The notes below the pieces were generated by a model. That model ran no database searches and was not told the DNA's origin. It saw nothing but the letters and a program-made list of their open reading frames with translations. A stretch of DNA of 9,772 nucleotides from Rickettsiaceae bacterium (lineage in GTDB: Bacteria > Pseudomonadota > Alphaproteobacteria > Rickettsiales > Rickettsiaceae), in NCBI GenBank assembly GCA_017995275.1, contig JAGOJE010000026.1, positions 1 to 9,772 of the forward strand, written 5' to 3'. The position numbers and the translations under genes are program-made. How positions within the stretch are numbered: position 1 is the first letter of the stretch; each line of letters opens with the position of its first letter. This document shows positions 1-5,450 of this stretch, piece after piece.

Positions 1-1502
1 TCGCGCTTTAAATCTAGTAACGTTTTCCTTTTATCTGTAGAAGGGTCGTAAGGATGTGCGTTATCCTGATATTTGGTAAGAAGATCTTTTGGGACAGGGC
101 TTTGACCATATACAAAATCCAGAACTCCACCTTCAATAACTTCCAATGCACTTCTGCTATCATCAAGGTTTTTTTTCATTTCTTCTTTTATATAATCCGG
201 TAGATTTGCAGAATTAAGAGCTGTATCTGCCTTTTCATAACTTAAAATCCCGTCTTGTATACAAATTAAGTTAAGTTTTTCCACAATAGCTTTCTGTGAT
301 TCTTCTGAAAGATTAGTAAGTTTATCTTCATTGTAAGGCCTTCCTCTAGACATTGAATCAAAGATTTCATCAGCTTTACGTTCTATAATTTTATCATAAG
401 TTTTATTATAGAAATCTTCTTCTTCGAGCATATATTTAATAGTTGTATTCTTACTACTTTTTAGTTCTTCCAATCCTTCTATAGTAGTTATACTTATTTT
501 AAAGATCTTTTTATCAATATCACTTAAAGTAGCACCATGTTCTATTAGAAATTTTGATGTTTTTATTGAACTCCTAACCGTATAATGCAATGGTGTCTTT
601 CTCCACTGATCTTGTGCGTTTATGCTTTCAGGTGCTAGCTTGTAAAGAAACTGTACCGTTTCTAGATTGCCACTTTCAGCAGCGAAATGCAATGGTGTCT
701 TTCTGGACTGATCTTGTGCGTTTATGTTTTGAGCTGCGCCATTCTCATAAAGAAACTGTACCATTTCTAGATTGCCACTTGCAGCAGCATAATGTAATGG
801 TATTCTACCACTTTCATCTTGGGCATTGATGCTTTCAGGTGCTAGCTTGCAAAGAAACTGTACCATTTCTAGATTGCCACTTTGAGCAGCATAATGTAAT
901 AGCATTCTCCCACTTTTATCTTGTGCGTTTATGTTTTGATCTGCGCCATTCTTATAAAGAAACTGTACCATTTCTAGATTGCCACTGTGAGCAGCATAAT
1001 GTAATGGTATCTTTCTGTGCTGATCTTGTGCGTTTATGTTTTGAGCTGCGCCATTCTCATAAAGAAACTGTACCATTTCTAGATTGCCACTTTGAGCAGC
1101 ATAATGTAATGGCATTCTCCCACTTTTATCTTGTGCGTTTATGTTTTGAGCTGCGCCATTCTGATAAAGAAACTGCACCATTTCTAGATTGCCACTTTGA
1201 GCAGCATGATGAAGTGGCGTATTTCTGTGCAGATCTTGTGCGTTTATGCTTTGAGCTGCACCATTCTCATAAAGCAACTGTACCATTTCTAGATTGTCAC
1301 TTTGAACAGCGTGATGTAGCAACGTTGCAGAACTCATTGGCATGTCTTGAACCACTCGTGCATTAACATCGGCTCCTTCAGATATAGCCTTCCTGCAAGC
1401 TTCCAGATTATTATCCCAAATCCCATCAAGCAAAATGTTTGTAGCTTCTTTGTTATATTGCTTTTCACTCATAATAACTGTTACATACTGCATTTTACTC
1501 AT
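1..1502 (-). CDS. Ankyrin-repeat protein, 3' end outside the window
   Basis: An open frame of 500 codons runs from an ATG at 1502 off the left edge with no stop, so the C-terminus is missing. Residues 1-59 hold a degenerate first ankyrin unit. Seven near-identical units begin at residues 60, 95, 130, 165, 200, 234 and 269 (core PLHYAAQSGNLEMVQFL), and a diverged last unit spans about 303-335. Residues 336-500 are charged, probably helical, and match no family I recognise. No signal peptide or membrane segment is visible. The start is chosen because GGAG lies 8 nt upstream (1511-1514). An in-frame ATG at 1472 lacks such a site. Ankyrin proteins bind other proteins, and in intracellular alphaproteobacteria many are secreted effectors, so a host-directed role is an inference. 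The gene lies downstream of tRNA-Thr on the same strand. Confidence 0.93.
   Translation of the reverse strand, partial: MSKMQYVTVIMSEKQYNKEATNILLDGIWDNNLEACRKAISEGADVNARVVQDMPMSSATLLHHAVQSDNLEMVQLLYENGAAQSINAQDLHRNTPLHHAAQSGNLEMVQFLYQNGAAQNINAQDKSGRMPLHYAAQSGNLEMVQFLYENGAAQNINAQDQHRKIPLHYAAHSGNLEMVQFLYKNGADQNINAQDKSGRMLLHYAAQSGNLEMVQFLCKLAPESINAQDESGRIPLHYAAASGNLEMVQFLYENGAAQNINAQDQSRKTPLHFAAESGNLETVQFLYKLAPESINAQDQWRKTPLHYTVRSSIKTSKFLIEHGATLSDIDKKIFKISITTIEGLEELKSSKNTTIKYMLEEEDFYNKTYDKIIERKADEIFDSMSRGRPYNEDKLTNLSEESQKAIVEKLNLICIQDGILSYEKADTALNSANLPDYIKEEMKKNLDDSRSALEVIEGGVLDFVYGQSPVPKDLLTKYQDNAHPYDPSTDKRKTLLDLKR
597..1325 (-). repeat. Tandem ankyrin-coding DNA repeats, 7 units of 105 or 102 bp
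   Basis: The string TCTAGATTG recurs at 661, 766, 868, 973, 1078, 1183 and 1288, giving spacings of 105, 102, 105, 105, 105 and 105 bp. The 35-residue units carry NGAAQNI-type loops. The two 34-residue units carry KLAPESI instead (DNA around 622-650 and 829-859). Inter-unit linkers alternate between KSGR and Q/H-R-K types. Helix-coding DNA is nearly invariant while the loop tips vary. This indicates recent unit duplication and shuffling within the ankyrin gene. Confidence 0.95.
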
Positions 1503-1509
1503 AATAACT
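1467..1509 (-). repeat. Duplicated start region: 13-bp direct repeat, 30-bp period
   Basis: ACTCATAATAACT occurs at 1467-1479 and again at 1497-1509, exactly 30 bp apart. It places two in-frame ATGAGT starts 10 codons apart. Only the upstream copy is preceded by a GGAG Shine-Dalgarno, so the duplication seems to have added a 10-residue N-terminal extension to the ankyrin protein. Confidence 0.7.
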
Positions 1510-1510
1510 T

Positions 1511-1514
1511 CTCC
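1511..1514 (-). promoter_or_regulatory. Shine-Dalgarno of the left ankyrin gene
   Basis: GGAG sits 8 nt before the ATG at 1502 and decides between that start and the in-frame ATG at 1472, which has no comparable site. Confidence 0.7.
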
Positions 1515-1534
1515 ATTTTTTGTTTACACCTAAC

Positions 1535-1563
1535 ATTAGAACATAGATGAGTAACAAGCTCAA
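1535..1563 (-). promoter_or_regulatory. Candidate sigma70-type promoter of the left ankyrin gene
   Basis: On the minus strand TTGAGC (1558-1563) and TCTAAT (1535-1540) are separated by 17 bp. Predicted initiation near 1528 would give a leader of about 26 nt ending in the GGAG site and the ATG at 1502. This was read by eye in AT-rich DNA, so it remains a candidate. Confidence 0.45.
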
Positions 1564-1682
1564 TAATTTTGCAGTTATAAAGGGTTTAAAAATGCAGTAT
1601 GAGACATTTTGGTAACGATTGTTGTTTCACAACTGTAAGGCAGGAATTTTAGTTGATAGATATAATTTGGTAAAGAAGATGA

Positions 1683-1757
1683 TGGTGCCGGATGTCGGAT
1701 TTGAACTGACGACCTACCGCTTACAAGGCGGGTGCTCTACCACTGAGCTAATCCGGC
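1683..1757 (-). tRNA. tRNA-Thr (anticodon UGU)
   Basis: The minus strand reads a 7-bp perfect acceptor stem (GCCGGAT/ATCCGGC), a D arm GCTC/GAGC, anticodon loop CTTGTAA giving UGU for threonine, a T arm with TTCAAAT loop, discriminator A and an encoded CCA (1683-1685). Two stem positions are not canonical: the outer anticodon-stem pair is C-U and the fourth T-stem pair is A-C. The rest folds normally, so it is probably functional. A TATAAT lies about 65 nt upstream (1821-1826) but has no convincing -35. The tRNA may instead be co-transcribed with rpmG-rpsP. Confidence 0.93.
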
Positions 1758-1854
1758 ATATATACAACTGACAAGAGCAAAGCTTGCCAAAAATTATGAT
1801 TACCCTTAAAGGCATCTGTTATTATAAAGAGCCACAAAGTGACGCATTATCATG

Positions 1855-1903
1855 CTGGATCCCAGATCGCGGCTGGCAAGGCCCCACCGGTCCGGGATGA
1901 CAG
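1855..1903. repeat. GC-rich imperfect palindrome of the dispersed alphaproteobacterial type
   Basis: Termini CTGGATCCC (1855-1863) and GGGATGACAG (1894-1903) are imperfect inverted repeats. The interior can extend the pairing into one long interrupted hairpin, closing near a GGC-CTT-GCC tip. I count 34 G/C of 49 bases, a sharp contrast with the AT-rich surroundings. Ends of the form GTCATCCCGGA...GGGATCCAG are typical of short palindromic repeats scattered through intergenic DNA of many alphaproteobacteria, including Rickettsiales. It starts 5 bp beyond the rpsP stop, so it would form a structured 3' end on that transcript. No U-run follows, so it is not a classical intrinsic terminator. Confidence 0.7.
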
Positions 1904-1908
1904 TATTT

Positions 1909-2238
1909 TTATGCTGCAGCTTCTTTTCTAGGAGCCTTAGGCTTCCTATTTTTTAGCTTCACATCTACTTTCTTTTGAAGAGCTAATGGCAAAGCAATAC
2001 CAGCATCCATTATAAACTTCACGACTCTCTCTGTTGGTTCTGCCCCTTGGCTCAACCAGTAAGAAATCCTTTCTGGATTCAAAGAGATACGTGCTGAGCT
2101 ATCTTCAACCATAGGGTTGTATGTGCCAACTTTCTCGATAAAATCACCATCGCGAGGAGCTGTAGCATTTGCTACCACTATTCTGTAATAAGGCTTCTTC
2201 TTAGCCCCACCTCTTGCTAAACGAATTTTAACTGCCAT
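1909..2238 (-). CDS. rpsP: 30S ribosomal protein bS16
   Basis: This 109-residue protein matches bS16 along its whole length. It has the N-terminal MAVKIRLARGGAKKKPYYRI signature, the VGTYNP motif (residues 38-43), the R-I-S-Y-W-L-S-Q-G-A-E-P-T segment near 57-69, and a lysine- and alanine-rich tail. bS16 is needed for assembly of the 5' domain of 16S rRNA in the small subunit. The gene follows rpmG by 12 nt, with a weak CAGG ribosome site in the gap, and shares its promoter. The usual bacterial partners rimM, trmD and rplS are not downstream. A palindromic repeat and tRNA-Thr occupy that place instead. Confidence 0.97.
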   Translation of the reverse strand: MAVKIRLARGGAKKKPYYRIVVANATAPRDGDFIEKVGTYNPMVEDSSARISLNPERISYWLSQGAEPTERVVKFIMDAGIALPLALQKKVDVKLKNRKPKAPRKEAAA

Positions 2239-2250
2239 GCTTTTGCCTGC

Positions 2251-2421
2251 TTATTTAATCTTTTCTTCTTTGAACATAACGTGTTTACGTACTACAGGGT
2301 CATATTTCCTGAAAGACAACTTTTCCGTCTGTGTTTTAGGATTGCGTTGTTTAACCAAAAAGTAACCTGTGTTTGCAGTACTAACAAGTTTCACCAAAAC
2401 CGTCTTAGTTTTCTTTGCCAC
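2251..2421 (-). CDS. rpmG: 50S ribosomal protein bL33
   Basis: A 56-codon frame starts with GTG at 2421 and ends with TAA at 2251. It begins VAKKTKTVLVKLVSTANTGY and continues with an F-L-V-K-Q-R-N-P-K segment, T-E-K-L-S-F-R-K-Y-D-P-V-V-R-K-H and a lysine-rich end, which is the bL33 pattern over its full length (the family is about 50-56 residues). The protein sits near the E-site of the large subunit. It has no zinc-binding cysteine pairs, so it is the C-minus form common in proteobacteria. The start is the only one giving the conserved MAKK-like N-terminus, and AAGG lies upstream. It is the first gene of the rpmG-rpsP unit and is easy to miss because of its length and GTG start. Confidence 0.93.
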   Translation of the reverse strand: MAKKTKTVLVKLVSTANTGYFLVKQRNPKTQTEKLSFRKYDPVVRKHVMFKEEKIK

Positions 2422-2460
2422 TTTATAAAACCTTGAAAATCTGTTGTAAAATACCGAAGC

Positions 2461-2489
2461 ACTCTACAGCCAAGAATCGAGTTAGTCAA
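2461..2489 (-). promoter_or_regulatory. Candidate promoter of rpmG-rpsP
   Basis: On the minus strand TTGACT (2484-2489) and TAGAGT (2461-2466) are 17 bp apart. Initiation near 2454 would leave a leader of about 33 nt before the GTG at 2421. The -35 matches consensus in five of six positions and the -10 in four. Confidence 0.6.
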
Positions 2490-2579
2490 GCCAAAAATAT
2501 GTTCAAATGATATTTTTCTATCAGTAGCGCATAAAATTCTGGAATTCCTATATTTCTTTAGTGGAGGGTGATTTTATTA

Positions 2580-2608
2580 TAGACAAAAGCCTCAGAGTGA
2601 TTTATAAA
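2580..2608 (+). promoter_or_regulatory. Candidate promoter of tRNA-Phe
   Basis: TAGACA (2580-2585) and TATAAA (2603-2608) are separated by exactly 17 bp, each with five of six consensus matches. Initiation near 2615 would precede the mature tRNA 5' end by about 13 nt, a normal leader for a tRNA precursor. Confidence 0.65.
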
Positions 2609-2627
2609 CACTTGCGTAAGAATTGTT

Positions 2628-2703
2628 GGCTCGGTAGCTCAGTTGGTAGAGCAAAGGACTGAAAATCCTTGTGTCGCCGGTTCGATCCCGGCCCTGGCCA
2701 CCA
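2628..2703 (+). tRNA. tRNA-Phe (anticodon GAA)
   Basis: The 76-nt sequence has acceptor strands GGCTCGG and CCTGGCC, D arm GCTC/GAGC with an AGTTGGTA loop, anticodon arm AAGGA-CTGAAAA-TCCTT giving GAA for phenylalanine, T arm GCCGG-TTCGATC-CCGGC, discriminator A and an encoded CCA (2701-2703). The acceptor stem has a U-G pair at 4-69 and a C-U mismatch at 5-68; all other stems are perfect. It is the only plus-strand gene between 1 and 6228, and it runs head-on into prmC, whose stop lies 11 bp away with no terminator visible between them. Confidence 0.95.
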
Positions 2704-2714
2704 CTTACTATAAT

Positions 2715-3560
2715 CTAAAGTTTTCTAAAGCATAAGCATCTACTGTGTCCACCAAGATCTTTATATATTGACAGAAGTTCGAAGCTTTCACGCGTAAAAA
2801 TCTCTCTTACTGCATTTTCTTGGTCATATCCTATTTCTAGGTAAATTCTTCCCCCGGTTGCTAAAAACCTTCCGCTCTCTGATGCTATAACTTCATAGCA
2901 TTTAAGGCCGGTTTCTCCTCCAAATAGAGCTATATGTGGTTCATGTAGTAGGGTTTCTTTTGCTACTTCTGTGCTTGAAGGGGATATATATGGCGGATTT
3001 GATATTATAATGTCGTAAGTTTTATTCTGGCTTAAATTTTCGAACCAGTTACTTTCTAGAAAATCTATTTTTGCTCCAAGCTGCTGCGCATTTGTTTTTG
3101 CTACAGATAAAGCATCAGCGCTTATATCTATCGCTGTGAAATCGGTTTCCTTAGATTCCATCTCAAGAGCTATAGTTATTATTAGGCAGCCAGACCCACA
3201 TCCAAGTTCTAAAATGTTATTTATAGGAGTTTCATTTGCATATTTAACAACAGCTTCAACTAAAATTTCAGAATCTGGTCGTGGTATTAAAGTGCTGTGA
3301 TTTACAATAAAGTCACGACCAAAAAACTCTTTCGTGCCTATTATATATGCTATAGGTTCAAACCTCGTTCTTCTTTCTGTAAAGCTAAAGAATTTTTCTT
3401 CTTGAATAGGGTCTATTTCATCTTCTGTATGAGAGATTAAATATTCCTTGCTCTTTTTTAGAGCTTTAGATAATAAAAGCCTGGCTTCCATTTGCGCGCT
3501 AGCTATTCCTGCAGATTTAAGTTTTGTAGATGCTAGTTCGAATGCCGTCTTTATTAGCAT
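2715..3560 (-). CDS. prmC: Peptide chain release factor N5-glutamine methyltransferase
   Basis: This 281-residue SAM-dependent methyltransferase methylates the glutamine of the GGQ motif in release factors RF1 and RF2 in the cytoplasm. The N-terminal helical release-factor-binding domain covers about residues 1-85 and includes EPIAYIIGTKEFFG (68-81). IPRPDSE (92-98) matches the family IPRPxTE motif. The SAM-binding loop is ELGCGSG (118-124). NPPYI (188-192) is the catalytic motif that grips the target glutamine. GGETGL (214-219) is also conserved. The length is normal for PrmC/HemK. The start at 3560 follows the truA stop by one base with no good Shine-Dalgarno, suggesting translational coupling. 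It is the last gene of the tpiA operon. In many bacteria prmC follows prfA, which is not here. Confidence 0.95.
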   Translation of the reverse strand: MLIKTAFELASTKLKSAGIASAQMEARLLLSKALKKSKEYLISHTEDEIDPIQEEKFFSFTERRTRFEPIAYIIGTKEFFGRDFIVNHSTLIPRPDSEILVEAVVKYANETPINNILELGCGSGCLIITIALEMESKETDFTAIDISADALSVAKTNAQQLGAKIDFLESNWFENLSQNKTYDIIISNPPYISPSSTEVAKETLLHEPHIALFGGETGLKCYEVIASESGRFLATGGRIYLEIGYDQENAVREIFTRESFELLSIYKDLGGHSRCLCFRKL

Positions 3561-3561
3561 T

Positions 3562-4296
3562 TTAATAATCTACTTTCATGAAATATAGTCCGTGAGCAGG
3601 GGCTGTAGGCCCAGCGGCCCTCCGATCTTTCGCTTCAAGTGCTGTCTTTACATCTTCTATTTTCCACTTAGATGTGCCAACCATCACTAATGTGCCAACT
3701 ATATTTCTTACCATATTATGTAGGAAAGATGGGGCTGAAATTCTGAAGTGCACTTCATCTTCCACTTTGGAAATATCTATTTTGCTTATTGTTTTTACTG
3801 GCGATTTTGCTTGGCAGGCGGAGCATCTAAATGATGTGAAGTCGTGCATTCCTATAAGATATTCCGAAGCCTTTATCATTGCTGAAACATCAAGTGGATG
3901 TTTTACATGCCATATACGATTTTGATCAATTGCGGAGTCGCTTTCTCTATTTAATATCCTATATAAATAATGCCTTTTTTTGGCTGAAAATCTGGCGTGA
4001 AAGTCTTCTTCAGCGATTTCGCAAGATATAACAGATATATTTGGTTTTAGAAAATGGTTTAAAGCACGCAATGCGATGTGCGGTTCAATGTGCTTTTCTA
4101 GATCAAAATGTATTACCTGCCCATAGGCATGCACACCAGCATCCGTCCTGCCAGCTGCGTATATAGTTACTTTCTCGTGGGAGAATTTTTCTATTGAGGA
4201 TTCTATGAACTCTTGAACCGAGGGGGCATTCGCTTGAGTCTGAAACCCGGAGAGCCCCGTTCCGAGGTATTCTATTGTCGCTTTATAACGTGGCAT
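3562..4296 (-). CDS. truA: tRNA pseudouridine(38-40) synthase
   Basis: This 244-residue TruA isomerises uridines 38-40 in the anticodon stem of many tRNAs. The N-terminal half has the Y-L-G-T-G-L-S-G-F-Q substrate-contact segment (10-19) and the signature GRTDAGVHA (49-57), with D52 the predicted catalytic aspartate. The C-terminal half carries HDFTSFR (151-157), FLHNMVRNIVG (191-201) and an RRAAGPTAPAHGL stretch (225-237), all typical of the family. The length is slightly short but complete. The ATG at 4296 is 15 nt after the kdsA stop with only a weak ribosome site, and the stop is 1 nt before prmC, so it sits inside the operon and is likely co-translated with prmC. Confidence 0.96.
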   Translation of the reverse strand: MPRYKATIEYLGTGLSGFQTQANAPSVQEFIESSIEKFSHEKVTIYAAGRTDAGVHAYGQVIHFDLEKHIEPHIALRALNHFLKPNISVISCEIAEEDFHARFSAKKRHYLYRILNRESDSAIDQNRIWHVKHPLDVSAMIKASEYLIGMHDFTSFRCSACQAKSPVKTISKIDISKVEDEVHFRISAPSFLHNMVRNIVGTLVMVGTSKWKIEDVKTALEAKDRRAAGPTAPAHGLYFMKVDY

Positions 4297-4311
4297 TTCG
4301 TTGAATCATAT

Positions 4312-5139
4312 TTATAGATTCTTTGTTATAGAATCATATTTTTTGAGATTGGATAAAACAATTTCTAAATTGTCTAGTCTTAGCATACATGGACCATCGC
4401 TTGGGGCATTATCCGGATCTTCATGAACTTCCATGAAAAGTCCAGCAACGCCTACAGATGTAGCGGCTCGAGCTAATATTTCTACGAATTTTCTATCTCC
4501 ACCGCTTGCTCCACCTAGGGCGCTTGGTTGTTGTACGGAATGAGTCGCATCAAATATGACGGGAGCTCCATTTTCAGCCATTATTGGAAGAGACCGCATG
4601 TCAGAGACTAATGTATTGTAACCAAAGCTAACCCCTCTTTCTGTTAGCATAACGTCCCTAGCGCCAAAATGCTGAAGTTTCACATGTACATTTTTCATAT
4701 CCCAAGGTGCTAAAAATTGCCCTTTTTTTACATTTATGGCTTTTCCGGTCATTGCTGCAGATTTCAAAAGGTCAGTTTGTCTGCATAGAAATGCCGGTAT
4801 TTGTAATATGTCCACCACCTCTGCTACTGTTGCACATTGAGATTCGTTATGAACATCAGTAATTACAGGGCAATCAATTTCGTTTTTTACTTTTTCTAAA
4901 ATGCGTAGCCCTTCTTCTATTCCCACACCTCTTGCGCTGTTCGCAGAGGTCCTATTGGCTTTGTCAAATGATGATTTATATATAAAGCCTATACCAAGAC
5001 GCTTTGTTATATCATTTATAGTTTTTGCTGTAAAAAGAGCGTGATCAAGACTTTCTATCTGGCATGGGCCAGCTATTAATGCAAACGGAAGATGGTTCGC
5101 TATTTCAACATTTCTAACCTTTACTATATTACCCTTCAT
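4312..5139 (-). CDS. kdsA: 2-dehydro-3-deoxyphosphooctonate aldolase (Kdo-8-phosphate synthase)
   Basis: This 275-residue TIM-barrel enzyme condenses phosphoenolpyruvate with arabinose 5-phosphate to make Kdo-8-phosphate, the precursor of the Kdo sugars linking lipid A to the LPS core. AGPCQIES (23-30), KSSFDKANRTS (55-65), TDVH (94-97), the NVKKGQFLAPWDM region (136-148), DATHSVQQP (197-205) and MEVHEDP (236-242) are family motifs. Cys26, His200, Glu237 and Asp248 fall at the positions of the metal ligands of metal-dependent KdsA enzymes such as the Aquifex one. The E. coli metal-independent form has Asn in place of the cysteine. The ATG is preceded by GAGG. The gene implies that this organism makes LPS. 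It follows secG directly, without pyrG between. Confidence 0.96.
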   Translation of the reverse strand: MKGNIVKVRNVEIANHLPFALIAGPCQIESLDHALFTAKTINDITKRLGIGFIYKSSFDKANRTSANSARGVGIEEGLRILEKVKNEIDCPVITDVHNESQCATVAEVVDILQIPAFLCRQTDLLKSAAMTGKAINVKKGQFLAPWDMKNVHVKLQHFGARDVMLTERGVSFGYNTLVSDMRSLPIMAENGAPVIFDATHSVQQPSALGGASGGDRKFVEILARAATSVGVAGLFMEVHEDPDNAPSDGPCMLRLDNLEIVLSNLKKYDSITKNL

Positions 5140-5144
5140 ATAAG

Positions 5145-5148
5145 CCTC
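5145..5148 (-). promoter_or_regulatory. Shine-Dalgarno of kdsA overlapping the secG stop
   Basis: GAGG lies 5 nt before the kdsA ATG and overlaps the secG stop as TGAGG. The same TGAGGCTTA string also precedes secG, so both internal genes of the operon use an almost identical initiation signal. Confidence 0.65.
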
Positions 5149-5449
5149 ATTTTGCTATAGGTAATGAATTACTCTTTTCGGTTTCTTCTTTTATTATAGG
5201 AAGATGCTCTACTTTTTTCTTGCCAGATAAATTAGCAAGAATAATAGAATTGATTATGAAACAAGTACCAAGAACCATAGTAGTGCGGGAGAAAAAATTA
5301 GCAGCAGATTTTGCCGTAACAAGACCACCGCCACCACCAGCGCCTCCGCCTGACCCTAAAAGGCCATCAGATCCACTTTTTTGAAGTAAAATAACAGCAA
5401 TAAGCAAAGCGCCTATAACTATCTGCACCACTAGTAATATATCTAACAT
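5147..5449 (-). CDS. secG: Preprotein translocase subunit SecG
   Basis: This 100-residue inner-membrane protein is the small accessory subunit of the SecYEG channel. It has a first membrane helix (about residues 3-23, starting LDILLVVQIVIGALL), the conserved LLQKSGSDG segment (21-29), a glycine-rich cytoplasmic loop (32-42), a second helix (about 56-75) and a charged hydrophilic tail. I start it at the ATG at 5449: a GAGG site lies 6 nt upstream and the protein then begins MLDILL as in other SecG proteins. An in-frame TTG at 5464 would add five residues but lies inside tpiA without support. Its start is one base after the tpiA stop. The tpiA-secG pairing is common in alphaproteobacteria. Confidence 0.93.
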   Translation of the reverse strand: MLDILLVVQIVIGALLIAVILLQKSGSDGLLGSGGGAGGGGGLVTAKSAANFFSRTTMVLGTCFIINSIILANLSGKKKVEHLPIIKEETEKSNSLPIAK

Positions 5450-5450
5450 T

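Noticed and set aside
597..1325. Regularly spaced repeats that could suggest a CRISPR array
   Set aside because: The whole 102-105-bp unit is repeated and codes ankyrin helices. There are no short repeats with unrelated spacers, and no cas genes nearby.
590..1366. Two long plus-strand open frames coding a repetitive LDCHFEQHN-type protein
   Set aside because: They are antisense shadows of the periodic ankyrin DNA. The minus strand reads a continuous ankyrin protein with a promoter and Shine-Dalgarno.
1621..1633. GTTGT-TTC-ACAAC hairpin as terminator of tRNA-Thr
   Set aside because: The stem is only 5 bp and no T-tract follows.
3674..3925. Plus-strand open frame opposite truA
   Set aside because: It lies entirely antisense to conserved truA motifs and resembles no protein.
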